Shown here piece by piece: positions 46,083 through 54,150 of a stretch of DNA of 64,000 nucleotides. Where the stretch lies: assembly GCF_038443705.2 (NCBI RefSeq), contig NZ_CP151767.2, positions 3,649,501 to 3,713,500 of the forward strand, given 5' to 3'. Position 1 is the stretch's first letter. The number at the start of each line of letters is the position of its first letter. The notes beneath the pieces are model-generated. The model worked only from the letters and a program-made list of their open reading frames with translations. It did no database searches and was not told the origin of the DNA. The stretch is from Yoonia sp. SS1-5. Lineage in GTDB: Bacteria; Pseudomonadota; Alphaproteobacteria; Rhodobacterales; Rhodobacteraceae. The position numbers and the translations under genes were made by a program.

Positions 46083-46117
46083 CGCATGGTGCGGTGTCGT
46101 ATGAGGCCCGGTTCCCG

Positions 46118-46654
46118 TCAGGCGGCTTGATCCAGCAACTCTTTGGCGACATGCACGCTGATATCCGAGATGCCAACAAACTGCAGAACCTGCCGCAGAT
46201 GGGGTGTTGCGAAATCCAGTGCGCTATCGACCGGAACCCCGCCAGAGGCGACGGCAACGATGGCGCGCTTGTTCTCCAGCAGGCCGACAGGCCCATTTGC
46301 CGTATAGGCAAATGTGACCTTCGGGCGGGCGATCAGGTCAATCCACGCCTTGAGTGCGGCCGGCATCCCAAAATTGTAGATCGGCATGCCGATGACAACG
46401 GTGTCGGCGGCCTGCAATTCGGCGATCAGCACATCAGACAGCGCAAGGATCGCCTGATCGTCAGCGGATTGATCATCCGCCGGGACGAGCCGCGCGTTGA
46501 TCCATGCGCTGTCAATCTGTGGCAGCGGGGTTGCGGCCAGATCACGGGTGATGACACGGGTTGGGTTCAGATTGGCGATCAGGCGGTTCGTTGCAGCGCG
46601 ACTGACAGAGCCGTCAGTGACGCCAGAGGCGTTGATATGCAGGATTGTTGACAT
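46118..46654 (-). CDS. azoR: FMN-dependent NADH-azoreductase
   Basis: A 178-residue flavodoxin-fold quinone/azo reductase. TILHINASGVTDGSVSRAAT, then NRLIANL is the FMN phosphate-binding start, GMPIYNFGMPAALKAWIDLI the conserved AzoR signature, and FAYTANGPVGLL, VAVASGGV follow. The protein is somewhat shorter than E. coli AzoR (201). Divergent from a LysR gene that is its probable regulator. The ATG at 46654 is chosen; the frame opens at 46699. Confidence 0.92.
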   Translation of the reverse strand: MSTILHINASGVTDGSVSRAATNRLIANLNPTRVITRDLAATPLPQIDSAWINARLVPADDQSADDQAILALSDVLIAELQAADTVVIGMPIYNFGMPAALKAWIDLIARPKVTFAYTANGPVGLLENKRAIVAVASGGVPVDSALDFATPHLRQVLQFVGISDISVHVAKELLDQAA

Positions 46655-46722
46655 GGGATGCTCCAATTTTCCGAATGTACCCGAACTACACACTTGCATC
46701 TGCGAACGAAATGCCGGTAATT

Positions 46723-46737
46723 TAACAATATATGTTT
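46723..46737. promoter_or_regulatory. Possible LysR-type dyad
   Basis: AACA-ATATA-TGTT, flanked by T on both sides, in the gap between azoR and its divergent LysR gene, 20 bases before the LysR start. It fits the short T-N11-A-like dyads of LysR operators, but such short AT-rich dyads arise easily by chance. Confidence 0.3.
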
Positions 46738-46756
46738 ATCAGCGCACAGGACTGCA

Positions 46757-47635
46757 ATGGACAATTGGGATGAAATCCGCACCGCCTTTCAGGTTGCCCG
46801 CAAGGGAACAGTCAGCGGCGCGGCCGAGCAGCTTGGGGTGCACCATGCCACTGTGATCCGTCATATTGATGCGCTGGAAACCCGGCTGGGCGTCAAGTTG
46901 TTTCAGCGGCATGCGCGCGGATATACAGCAACCGAAGCCGGCCAGGACCTGCTGCAGGTCGCACAGGCCACCGATGACCAGTTCACCCAGCTGGCCGGGC
47001 GGATCAGGGGACAGGGCGAGGGGGTGTCAGGCGATCTGGTTGTGACCTCGCTTGGGATGGCCTCGCGGATGCTGACGCCCATCCTTGTAGCATTTCAGGT
47101 CGCCCATCCCGAAGTGCGCGTCAGATACCGAACGGGCGAGCGGGTCTTTCGGCTGGAATATGGCGAGGCGCATGTCGCGATCAGGGCCGGTGCAATGCCG
47201 GAAGAACCTGACAATGTGGTGCAACCCTTCATGTCCCAGCAAATGGCACTTGTCGCGTCTGACACATATATCGCCCGGCATGGCAAGCCCAATGGGGTCG
47301 ACGACCTGCAGAACCATCTGTTCGTCAGCCATGACGACGACAACCATCGCGCTCCCTTTGTGCGCTGGCTGCGCGGTGTCGTCAGCGCAGATCGGTTGAC
47401 CTACCGGGCGACGGATAACCGCAACATGATGGATGCGATTGTGGCTGGCGCCGGGATCGGATTTGTCTTGTCGCAAGAACTCGACCGGCACCCGGAACTG
47501 ACAGAAGTCATTCCACGGCATGAGGAATGGGCCGCGCCGCTATGGCTGGTGACACATGTCGACCTGCACCGGACCACAAAGGTGCAGGCATTCCTGCGGT
47601 TCCTCAAGGATCACGTCAAACCGGCCAAAAACTGA
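46757..47635 (+). CDS. LysR-family transcriptional regulator
   Basis: A 292-residue regulator with the winged helix at residues 5-62 (FQVARKGTVSGAAEQLGVHH, then ATVIRHIDALETRLGVKLF) and a LysR substrate domain. It is divergent from azoR, its most likely target. A DMT transporter gene follows with a one-base stop/start overlap (TGATG), suggesting both are one transcription unit. Confidence 0.92.
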   Translation: MDNWDEIRTAFQVARKGTVSGAAEQLGVHHATVIRHIDALETRLGVKLFQRHARGYTATEAGQDLLQVAQATDDQFTQLAGRIRGQGEGVSGDLVVTSLGMASRMLTPILVAFQVAHPEVRVRYRTGERVFRLEYGEAHVAIRAGAMPEEPDNVVQPFMSQQMALVASDTYIARHGKPNGVDDLQNHLFVSHDDDNHRAPFVRWLRGVVSADRLTYRATDNRNMMDAIVAGAGIGFVLSQELDRHPELTEVIPRHEEWAAPLWLVTHVDLHRTTKVQAFLRFLKDHVKPAKN

Positions 47636-48510
47636 TGACAGGCGCACGGGCCGGGCATCTGGCCATGTTGCTGTTTTCGATGCTGGTGGCAGGATCTTTT
47701 GCGCTGGGCGCGTTGGCGGCCAATGCCATATCGCCGCTTGCGCTCAATGCGGTCCGGTTCTGGATCGCGGTTCTGGTCATTGGGCTGGCCGTCGTCGCAA
47801 CGGGCGGTGCGCGGCGCGCGGCCTTGGATGCGCCATGGCGCTACATTGTGCTGGCCGGCTTTTTCACCACCTATTTCGTACTGATGTTCGAAGGGCTCAA
47901 GACGGCGCCACCGGTCAGCGCGGCGGCGGTGTTTACGCTGACACCCATACTCAGCGCGGGTTTTGGGTATTTGCTGTTGCGCCAGGTGCTGACAGCCCGG
48001 ATGGCGGCAGCACTTGGGATCGGCGCAATTGGCGCGCTTTGGGTGATCTTTCGGGCAGACTTTGCGGCCCTCATGCGATTTGAAATCGGGCAGGGAGAGC
48101 TGATCTACTTTTGGGGCTGCGTTGCGCACGCGATTTATACACCTCTGGTGCGCCTGTTGAACCGGGGAGAACCTGCACTGGTCTTTACATTCGGAACATT
48201 GCTGGCAGGGGCCATCATGCTCAGCCTCTGGGGGTGGACGGATCTTCGGGACACGCCGTGGACAGGCCTGCCCGCCATCGTCTGGGTGACGATCGGCTAC
48301 ACGGCCATTTTCGCCAGTGCGGCAACATTCACGCTGTTGCAATTTGCGACGCTGCGTCTGCCAAGCTCCAAAGTCATGGCCTATACCTATCTGACGCCAT
48401 CGTGGGTTATTGTCTGGGAAATCGGGCTCGGCGGCATGCCGCCGCCCGCACTTGTGCTGATCGGCCTCGGGCTGACAGTGGTGGCGCTGATCATGTTGCT
48501 GCGGGCATAA
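47635..48510 (+). CDS. EamA-family DMT transporter
   Basis: A 291-residue inner-membrane protein of about ten helices in two EamA repeats. MLLFSMLVAGSFALGALAAN is the first helix and LKTAPPVSAAAVFTLTPILS the typical repeat-1 end; the second contains LPSSKVMAYTYLTPSWVIVW. The start overlaps the LysR stop by one base; GGATCACG lies upstream. The transported compound is unknown, although the pairing with LysR suggests inducible export. Confidence 0.92.
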   Translation: MTGARAGHLAMLLFSMLVAGSFALGALAANAISPLALNAVRFWIAVLVIGLAVVATGGARRAALDAPWRYIVLAGFFTTYFVLMFEGLKTAPPVSAAAVFTLTPILSAGFGYLLLRQVLTARMAAALGIGAIGALWVIFRADFAALMRFEIGQGELIYFWGCVAHAIYTPLVRLLNRGEPALVFTFGTLLAGAIMLSLWGWTDLRDTPWTGLPAIVWVTIGYTAIFASAATFTLLQFATLRLPSSKVMAYTYLTPSWVIVWEIGLGGMPPPALVLIGLGLTVVALIMLLRA

Positions 48511-48530
48511 AAAAGCGCGGCATGCCCCGT

Positions 48531-48860
48531 TTATGATGGCGCATCCAGTTCGCGGGCCAGAAAAGCCTCGAACTGGTCCAGGTCCAGAGGTTCCATCTGA
48601 CCAAATCCTTGCATCCAGACCGATGCCTCGCGCAGCGCGTCTGGTTCAAGTTTGCACCATTTCACGCGTCCGCGCTTTTCCTGGCTGATCAACCCTGCAG
48701 CCGTAAGCACACCAAGATGTTTGGAGATCGCGGCCAGGGATATCGCAAATGGCTCTGCCACATCCGTCACGGCCATATCATCTTCCAGCAGCATCGACAG
48801 AATGGCGCGGCGGGTCGGATCGGCAAGGGCCGCAAAGACGGTATCAAGAGCAGGGGCCAT
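48531..48860 (-). CDS. ArsR/SmtB-family regulator
   Basis: A 109-residue winged-helix repressor (MAPALDTVFAALADPTRRAI, then LSMLLEDDMAVTDVAEPF, ISLAAISKHLGVLTAAGLIS). It has no metal-binding Cys/His motif of the ArsR type, and resembles the autorepressor-type ArsR proteins paired with SRPBCC (AHSA1) proteins. The start at 48860 gives the family length; an upstream TTG at 48899 is in frame. It is convergent with the DMT transporter and lies in front of the atp genes. Confidence 0.88.
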   Translation of the reverse strand: MAPALDTVFAALADPTRRAILSMLLEDDMAVTDVAEPFAISLAAISKHLGVLTAAGLISQEKRGRVKWCKLEPDALREASVWMQGFGQMEPLDLDQFEAFLARELDAPS

Positions 48861-48891
48861 GGATGCGATTAAGGCGGAATGCCGCGAAACG

Positions 48892-48907
48892 TCAACCAAA
48901 TGGTTGA
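48892..48907. promoter_or_regulatory. Palindrome TCAACCAAATGGTTGA, likely ArsR operator
   Basis: A 16-base inverted repeat (arms TCAACCA/TGGTTGA, two-base centre), 32-47 bases upstream of the ArsR ATG. It matches the CAACCAAATGGTTG-like operators I recall for autorepressing ArsR/SRPBCC-type regulators. It probably covers the gene's own promoter. Confidence 0.65.
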
Positions 48908-49010
48908 ATATCCAGCTCGCGCGAATGGGCCCGGCTTGGATGCAAACCTACATATCATCTCGCCATAAATACTCATAAAAAACAACATCTTGCAGGCGTT
49001 TTTCGTTTGC

Positions 49011-49039
49011 TTGACTCTGTGCGGTCGCGACCCTAGACC
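49011..49039 (+). promoter_or_regulatory. Candidate promoter of the atp operon
   Basis: TTGACT (49011-49016), a 17-base spacer and TAGACC (49034-49039), 29 bases before the atpI start. The CTTGAC and CTAGA-like pair resembles strong promoters of Rhodobacteraceae. Only the -35 is near consensus. Confidence 0.45.
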
Positions 49040-49067
49040 ATGCACATCCTTTCAAGGGTCCAATTGC

Positions 49068-49403
49068 ATGTCTGATGATCTCGATCCTGACCGCCTCACA
49101 GCGCTGGAAGAGAAAATCAAAGCGCTGAAAACGCCAGAGCAGATCAAGGACCACGCAGAGGAACACTACTCTCAGGCGCAGCTTGCCTGGCGGATGGTGA
49201 TAGAGCTTGTAGCTGGTCTCGCGATTGGCTTTGGCATCGGATACGGGCTGGATACCTTGTTTGGGACCATGCCGATTTTTCTGGTGCTGTTTATATTTTT
49301 TGGCCTCGCAGCCGGTGTTCTGACCATGATGCGATCCGCCAAAGAGGTGCAGATGAAGCAGCAAGCGGCTGCGGAAGAAAAGGGTGACGCAAGTGGCGAC
49401 TGA
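49068..49403 (+). CDS. atpI: ATP synthase assembly protein AtpI (AtpZ/AtpI family)
   Basis: A 111-residue protein with two membrane helices (residues 44-62, 69-88), the second with the typical [20 protein letters not shown], preceded by an acidic N-terminus ([10 protein letters not shown]). AtpI helps c-ring assembly of the F0 sector. Its stop is beyond the start of atpB (19-base overlap if the GTG at 49384 is used, 11 if 49393), so translation is coupled. Confidence 0.88.
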   Translation: MSDDLDPDRLTALEEKIKALKTPEQIKDHAEEHYSQAQLAWRMVIELVAGLAIGFGIGYGLDTLFGTMPIFLVLFIFFGLAAGVLTMMRSAKEVQMKQQAAAEEKGDASGD

Positions 49404-50145
49404 AGACAAAGCCGAAGGTGGTCTGGTTTTCCATCCGTTGGACCAGTTTATCGTCAAGCCGTTATTCGGTGACGGGCCGGTTGCTTGGTACACGGTCACA
49501 AACGTAACCTTGTGGATGTTCATCGGTCTTGTCTGCATCATCGGGGTTTTCGCGCTCGGCAGCAAAGGTCGCGCCATCATCCCGTCGCGGATGCAGTCAA
49601 TCGGCGAGCTGATTTACGGCTTTATCTACAAGATGGTCGAAGACGTCACCGGCAAGGATGGGGTCAAGTACTTCCCCTACATCATGACATTGTTTGTGTT
49701 CATCCTGTTCGCCAACTACCTGGCGTTGCTGCCGATGTCCTACAGCCCGACATCAATGATTGCCGTGACTGCGATCCTTGGTTTTGGCGTGTTTATCGCC
49801 GTGACAATTCTCGGCTTCGTCAAGAACGGTGCTGCCTTTCTTGGTCTCTTCTGGATGTCTGATGCACCGGCTGTGTTGCGTCCGATCATTGCGGTCATCG
49901 AGGTGATTTCCTATTTCGTGCGCCCGGTGAGCCACTCCATTCGTTTGGCGGGCAACATCATGGCCGGCCACGCAGTGATCAAAGTATTCGCAGGCTTCGC
50001 GGCGCTGACGCTGGTGTCCCCCGTTGCGATCCTGGGCATTACCGCCATCTACGGGCTCGAGGTTCTGGTGGCCGGTATTCAGGCGTATGTCTTTACCATT
50101 CTGACTTGTGTGTATCTGAAAGATGCATTGCACCCCGCACACTAA
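49393..50145 (+). CDS. atpB: ATP synthase F0 subunit a
   Basis: A 250-residue membrane subunit forming the proton half-channels. [20 protein letters not shown] holds the essential Arg and near it the conserved Asn; [20 protein letters not shown] is the second signature. Start is GTG at 49393 ([15 protein letters not shown]), the position at which homologues start; a GTG at 49384 is in frame. It is followed by a strong hairpin. Confidence 0.95.
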   Translation: MATEDKAEGGLVFHPLDQFIVKPLFGDGPVAWYTVTNVTLWMFIGLVCIIGVFALGSKGRAIIPSRMQSIGELIYGFIYKMVEDVTGKDGVKYFPYIMTLFVFILFANYLALLPMSYSPTSMIAVTAILGFGVFIAVTILGFVKNGAAFLGLFWMSDAPAVLRPIIAVIEVISYFVRPVSHSIRLAGNIMAGHAVIKVFAGFAALTLVSPVAILGITAIYGLEVLVAGIQAYVFTILTCVYLKDALHPAH

Positions 50146-50149
50146 CGAC

Positions 50150-50169
50150 GGCGGGTGAAATCACCCGCC
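50150..50169 (+). promoter_or_regulatory. Intercistronic hairpin atpB-atpE
   Basis: GGCGGGTGA and TCACCCGCC form a perfect 9-base stem over two bases, 5 bases after the atpB stop and 34 before the atpE start. It could protect the atpE message and thereby raise its yield, as in other atp operons where the c subunit is needed in excess. There is no T-run, so I do not call it a terminator. Confidence 0.65.
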
Positions 50170-50203
50170 CCATAATTAACTTCCAATCGTAAGGAGAATA
50201 CTC

Positions 50204-50428
50204 ATGGAAGGCGAACTCGCACATATCGGCGCTGGTCTGGCTGCAATCGGCTCTGGTGCCGCTGCTATCGGTGTTGGCACCGTTGCCGGCAACTACCTGG
50301 CAGGCGCGCTGCGCAACCCATCTGCTGCTGCTGGCCAGACGGCCACATTGTTCATCGGTCTGGCATTTGCCGAAGCGCTGGGGATCTTTGCGTTCCTCGT
50401 ATCGCTTCTGTTGATGTTCGCCGTTTAA
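50204..50428 (+). CDS. atpE: ATP synthase F0 subunit c
   Basis: A 74-residue hairpin of two helices. [20 protein letters not shown] (loop side) and [20 protein letters not shown] with the proton-carrying Glu (A-E-A) are typical. AAGGAGAATACTC gives a strong ribosome binding site, fitting the high copy number of c. Confidence 0.97.
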   Translation: MEGELAHIGAGLAAIGSGAAAIGVGTVAGNYLAGALRNPSAAAGQTATLFIGLAFAEALGIFAFLVSLLLMFAV

Positions 50429-50451
50429 GAACACGACCCATATCCTTACGT

Positions 50452-50481
50452 CTTGGTGGTGGCTTTCGCGTCACCACCAGG
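50452..50481 (+). promoter_or_regulatory. Intercistronic hairpin atpE-atpX
   Basis: TTGGTGGTG and CACCACCAG pair across a 10-base loop, 24 bases after the atpE stop. Together with the atpB-atpE hairpin it brackets atpE, an arrangement that could stabilise the atpE mRNA segment. No T-run follows. Confidence 0.6.
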
Positions 50482-50511
50482 TAAACTTTCCAAGGAATTC
50501 GGGAGCCACCC

Positions 50512-51060
50512 ATGGCGACAGAAACACATGATGCCGTAGCAGGCGCCTGCGTCGATGCAGGGGGCAGTGCCCTTGGCATGCCGCAGCTTTGCGCGGATTG
50601 GATCCCAAACCAGATTTTCTGGCTGCTGGTCACCTTGGCCGCGATCTATTTCGTGATGTCCCGTATTGCATTGCCCCGCATCGGCGCGGTTTTGGCAGAG
50701 CGCTCAGGAACGATCACAAATGATATCGCTGCAGCGGAAGAGCTGAAGAACAAGGCGGCCGAAGCCGAATCGACCTATCAAAAGGCGCTGGTTGATGCCC
50801 GTGCGGAGGCCGCCAAGATCGTGGCCGCTGCCAAGGCGGATATTCAGGCCGAACTGGATGTCGAGTTGCAAAAGGCGGATGCAGAGATTGCGGCAAAGAC
50901 CGCCGAAAGCGAAGCCGCAATTGCCGAAATTCGTGACGGTGCTGTCAAAAGCGTGACCGACGTTGCCAAGGCCACAACCAAGGAACTGGTTGCTGCCATG
51001 GGCGGGTCTGCCGATGCGAAAACAATCACGGCTGCCGTGAATGCACGGATGAAAGGGTAG
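50512..51060 (+). CDS. atpX: ATP synthase F0 subunit b'
   Basis: A 182-residue stalk subunit with a single membrane helix ([20 protein letters not shown]) after an N-terminus of about 30 residues, and a long Ala/Glu/Lys-rich coiled coil. It is the b' (AtpX/AtpG) form found with b in photosynthetic and alphaproteobacterial lineages. It precedes atpF by 3 bases. Confidence 0.92.
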   Translation: MATETHDAVAGACVDAGGSALGMPQLCADWIPNQIFWLLVTLAAIYFVMSRIALPRIGAVLAERSGTITNDIAAAEELKNKAAEAESTYQKALVDARAEAAKIVAAAKADIQAELDVELQKADAEIAAKTAESEAAIAEIRDGAVKSVTDVAKATTKELVAAMGGSADAKTITAAVNARMKG

Positions 51061-51063
51061 GAC

Positions 51064-51624
51064 ATGCGCTATTTGATCACCGCCCTTGCCGCATTGAGTG
51101 CAACCCCCGCATTTGCCGCCGGGGACAAGCCATTCTTCTCGCTCGCGAACACAGATTTTGTTGTCTGGATTGCCTTCCTGATCTTCGTAGGCATCCTTGT
51201 CTATTACAAAGTGCCAGGCCTTGTGGGCGGCATGCTGGACAAGCGCGCCGAGGGCATCAAGGCAGAGTTGGACGAAGCCAAGGCCCTGCGCGAAGAGGCC
51301 CAGTCTTTGCTGGCCACCTACGAGCGCAAGCAGAAAGAAGTGCAGGAACAGGCCGACCGCATTGTTGCATCTGCAAAGGACGAAGCCACCGAGGCTGCTG
51401 CCGCCGCCAAGGATGACATTGCCAGGTCCATTACCCGCCGTCTTGCTGCCGCCGAAGAGCAGATCGCATCTGCACAGGCTGCCGCCGTGAAAGATGTGCG
51501 CGATCAGGCGATATCCGTTGCCGTTGCCGCAGCCAAGGACGTCATGGCGGACCAGATGGATGCTGCTGCAACCGGTGCCATGATTGATGATGCAATCGCA
51601 ACTGTAGGCGAGAAGCTGCACTAG
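51064..51624 (+). CDS. atpF: ATP synthase F0 subunit b
   Basis: A 186-residue stalk subunit: short hydrophobic start (MRYLITALAALSATPAFAAG), membrane helix NTDFVVWIAFLIFVGILVYY, then a coiled coil of Ala/Glu/Lys. The pair of a signal-like segment and a membrane helix is seen in many alphaproteobacterial b subunits. It ends the F0 operon; the F1 genes are not in this window. Confidence 0.93.
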   Translation: MRYLITALAALSATPAFAAGDKPFFSLANTDFVVWIAFLIFVGILVYYKVPGLVGGMLDKRAEGIKAELDEAKALREEAQSLLATYERKQKEVQEQADRIVASAKDEATEAAAAAKDDIARSITRRLAAAEEQIASAQAAAVKDVRDQAISVAVAAAKDVMADQMDAAATGAMIDDAIATVGEKLH

Positions 51625-51629
51625 AACAG

Positions 51630-51654
51630 GGATGGATCAAGATCCATCCTACGA
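51630..51654. repeat. Palindromic repeat, copy 2
   Basis: The same 25 bases as at 40259-40283 (palindrome GGATGGATCAAGATCCATCC then TACGA), here 5 bases after the atpF stop. Relative to the neighbouring gene its orientation is opposite to that of copy 1. Confidence 0.75.
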
Positions 51655-51658
51655 GCTT

Positions 51659-51690
51659 GCCCGGTTCCCGTCAGGAGAGCCGGGCTTATT
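51659..51690 (+). terminator. Terminator of the atp F0 operon
   Basis: GCCCGGTT and AGCCGGGC pair (one G-U) over 11 bases and are followed by TTATT, 35 bases after the atpF stop and just behind the palindromic repeat. Confidence 0.75.
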
Positions 51691-51752
51691 CGTTGACAGC
51701 ATGCCCTTGGCATTCTTGTCTGATGTCGGGGCCATGCAGCAAAGGATCTTGA

Positions 51753-52496
51753 ATGCCGCGGATATGGGCAGCTGTTCTGCCGGCACTTGCCTATATCATG
51801 ATCGTCGCGGTCGGGATGGTCTGGGCATACCGGCCTGATGACGGGACATCCGCGATTGCCGCGATGCTGCTGCGGCTTCTGGCGGTTCAGCTTTGCCTGA
51901 TTGGGCTCTGCCTGCTGACGGTCCGTCGTGCCGTGCAGTGGCGCGATATCGGCTTTGGAGCCTTGCGCGCAAAAGAAATTCTATGGCTGGCCCCGTCCTA
52001 TCTGACCCTGACCATCATGCTTGCTGATTTATGGCCCGCGCTATGGGCCGCAGGGGCAGACGACGCCATGCCAACTGTTTTGCTTATCCTGGCGCTGACC
52101 ACCCTGTGCATCGGCTTTTCGGAAGAGGTGATGTTCCGCGGCATTGTTCTGCGCGGCGCGCTTCATGCGATCTCGCCGGTGCAGGCGATGTTGCTGAGTA
52201 CGGTGCTGTTTGCCCTGATGCATGCGGCCAGCGGTATTGCAGGGCAAAGTGCGACCAACACGCTGCAGCAGATGGCCTTTACCTTTCTGGCGGGTTTCTT
52301 TCTGGCCCCAATTGCCTTGCGCATCGGGACCTTATGGCCCCTGATCCTGTGGCATTCGCTGTGGAACCTTGCGGTCTATGGGGGGCAAATCTGGGATGTG
52401 ACCCACGGGATTGCTGTTACCGGGGTGCTGATCCAGGCCGTGCTGGCGCTGTGGCTTTGGGTTGATATCTGGCGGCGCGGGCTGCCCGCGACCTAG
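51753..52496 (+). CDS. CPBP-family intramembrane metalloprotease
   Basis: A 247-residue membrane protein with about eight helices. SEEVMFRGIVLRGAL carries motif 1 (EExxxR) at about residues 125-129, STVLFALMHA motif 2 (FxxxH) and LWHSLWNLAV motif 3 (HxxxN). These are the metal-binding and catalytic positions of the CAAX/CPBP protease family (Rce1-like). Its substrate is unknown. The TAG stop lies in the CTAG-N10-CTAG motif shared with the end of the convergent regulator. Confidence 0.9.
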   Translation: MPRIWAAVLPALAYIMIVAVGMVWAYRPDDGTSAIAAMLLRLLAVQLCLIGLCLLTVRRAVQWRDIGFGALRAKEILWLAPSYLTLTIMLADLWPALWAAGADDAMPTVLLILALTTLCIGFSEEVMFRGIVLRGALHAISPVQAMLLSTVLFALMHAASGIAGQSATNTLQQMAFTFLAGFFLAPIALRIGTLWPLILWHSLWNLAVYGGQIWDVTHGIAVTGVLIQAVLALWLWVDIWRRGLPAT

Positions 52497-52510
52497 CGTC
52501 CTGGCCCTAG
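52493..52510. repeat. CTAG-N10-CTAG motif at convergent stops
   Basis: CTAGCGTC-CT-GGCCCTAG, a diverged copy of the palindrome at 15668. The TAG stop of the CPBP gene (52494-52496) and that of the convergent regulator (52509-52507 on the minus strand) are both in it. Confidence 0.6.
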
Positions 52511-53274
52511 CGCCGGGCCTCGTGTTCGAACCGCTTTTGTGCAAACACTTCGTTCTGGGCGGCCTTTTTTTGATCAAAAAGTGACCCTTCGACAAAGTTC
52601 AGATGCGCCTCGACCGCTTGGCGGGCAGCCAGCGGGTCGCGGGCCTGCAAGGCCGTGTTGATCACCCGGTGTTGTTCCAGCAACGTCTCGCGCGTGGTCC
52701 GCTGCCGAAACATGATGGAGCGATTGTAAAAGACCCCCTCGCGCAGCAACTCATACATCGACCGCATCATATGGAGCATGATGATATTGTGACTGGCTTC
52801 GATGATCGACAGGTGAAAATCGGCATCCAGACTTGCCTCATCGGCGGGGTCGCGTTTCTGATGCGCCGCTTCCATCTTGGCAAATATTGCGTTGACGACC
52901 TTCAGGTCCGTATCGCTGGCCAGGCGGGCGGCACGTTCGGCGGCCAGCCCCTCCATGTCGCGGCGGAAGCTGATATAGTCAAATACGGCGTCGTCATGGG
53001 CTGAGAATAGCGTCACCAGTGCCGGCGAGAATGCCGATCCCAGGACGTCCGCGACATAGACCCCAGCCCCCGCACGTGATGCAAGTAACCCACGTTCCTG
53101 CAAATCTGCCAGCGCCTCGCGGAGAGAGGGGCGGGACACGCCCATCCGGTCGCTGAGCTCGCGCTCGGACGGGAGCCGTTCGCCCGGGCGCAGAATGCCG
53201 CGCAGGATCAATCCCTCGATCTGCTGGACAACGCCATGCGATAATTTTTCCTGGCTGACCGGTTCGAATGGCAT
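52507..53274 (-). CDS. FadR/GntR-family transcriptional regulator
   Basis: A 255-residue regulator: wHTH of GntR type at residues 12-78 (GVVQQIEGLILRGILRPGER, LPSERELSDRMGVSRPSLRE), then an all-helical FCD effector domain (about 95-230) with ADFHLSIIEASHN carrying metal-site-like D and H. It resembles PdhR/LldR-like regulators of organic-acid or carboxylate genes. The start at 53274 (MPFEPVSQEK) gives the family length. It ends convergently with the CPBP gene. Confidence 0.92.
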   Translation of the reverse strand: MPFEPVSQEKLSHGVVQQIEGLILRGILRPGERLPSERELSDRMGVSRPSLREALADLQERGLLASRAGAGVYVADVLGSAFSPALVTLFSAHDDAVFDYISFRRDMEGLAAERAARLASDTDLKVVNAIFAKMEAAHQKRDPADEASLDADFHLSIIEASHNIIMLHMMRSMYELLREGVFYNRSIMFRQRTTRETLLEQHRVINTALQARDPLAARQAVEAHLNFVEGSLFDQKKAAQNEVFAQKRFEHEARR

Positions 53275-53291
53275 CTGCTTCCCCGCCTGAT

Positions 53292-53310
53292 TGGTCAATT
53301 TATATGACCA
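53292..53310. promoter_or_regulatory. TGGTCA-N7-TGACCA operator upstream of the FadR-type gene
   Basis: A perfect 6-base dyad with 7-base spacer, 18 bases upstream of the start codon. GntR/FadR regulators bind TGGT-N-ACCA sites, so this is a likely autoregulatory site. Confidence 0.65.
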
Positions 53311-53327
53311 GCCGGGGGTGGTTCACA

Positions 53328-53360
53328 ACAAAAAAGGGGCCGCGCCGGGCGCGACCCCCT
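53328..53360 (-). terminator. Intrinsic terminator of the OmpA-like gene
   Basis: On the minus strand GGGGTCGCGC and GCGCGGCCCC form a stem (one G-U) followed by TTTTTTGTTG, about 20 bases after the OmpA-like stop. Confidence 0.85.
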
Positions 53361-53378
53361 TGTTTGCGTCTGCTGAGA

Positions 53379-54035
53379 TCAGTTTGGCGTGATGATGATC
53401 TCGACCCGCCGGTTGGCCTGACGCCCGGCGGCGTTCAGGTTGCTTGCAACGGGCTGGTTTTCACCGGCCCCGATAGAGCGTACGCGTGCGGGCGAGACGC
53501 CATTGCTGAGCAGAATTGAGGAAACGGCCTGTGCGCGGCGCTGCGACAGATCCTGGTTAAATGCGGCGTCACCAACGTTATCTGTGTGTCCGATGACATT
53601 CACAGCGGTGTTGGGATAGTTGTTCAGAGAGTTTGCGACAATCCGAAGCTCGTTCTGGGAGACGCTTGAGACCGCAGTGCTGTTGGTTGCAAAGAGCAGG
53701 TCCTGCGACAAAACGACAACCAGATTGCTGCCATTGTTGGAGACACCGACATCATTGCGCAACTGGCGGCGAAGTTCTTCGGCCTGCTTGTCGAGGTTGT
53801 TGCCCACAGCAGCACCCACGCCAGCACCCAGCGCGGCGCCGATCAAAGCGGCCTGGTTCCGTTCGCGATTGCTTCCGTTATTGTTGGCCAACGCGCCGAC
53901 AACAGCGCCGCCGATCGCGCCGATGGCTGCCCCTTGCTGCGTGTTCTGATTGCTGTTTGGCCCGGTCGGGTCGCAGGCAGCAACAAATGTCAAAGATGCC
54001 GCAGCGATGGCGAGGGGAAGTTTCGAAATGATCAT
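53379..54035 (-). CDS. OmpA-family lipoprotein with glycine zipper
   Basis: A 218-residue protein. The signal peptide ends in a lipobox (FVAAC at about residues 18-22); then comes a glycine-zipper region (GAAIGAIGGAVVGALA, GAALGAGVGAAVGN) and from about 105 the OmpA peptidoglycan-binding domain (NVIGHTDNVGDAAFNQDLSQ, RRAQAVSSILLSNGV, NRRVEIIITPN). Similar to E. coli YiaD. It would link outer membrane and peptidoglycan. ATG at 54035 chosen. Confidence 0.92.
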   Translation of the reverse strand: MIISKLPLAIAAASLTFVAACDPTGPNSNQNTQQGAAIGAIGGAVVGALANNNGSNRERNQAALIGAALGAGVGAAVGNNLDKQAEELRRQLRNDVGVSNNGSNLVVVLSQDLLFATNSTAVSSVSQNELRIVANSLNNYPNTAVNVIGHTDNVGDAAFNQDLSQRRAQAVSSILLSNGVSPARVRSIGAGENQPVASNLNAAGRQANRRVEIIITPN

Positions 54036-54150
54036 GGTCGTGATTCCAACTGATATGGGTGCGCTTGCGCGCGTTTTGTGTAGCCAGCTTATGCCGGAAA
54101 GCATGCTGCTATCCAATAACGCATCCGGCACTAGCAGGGTTCCGCCGATG

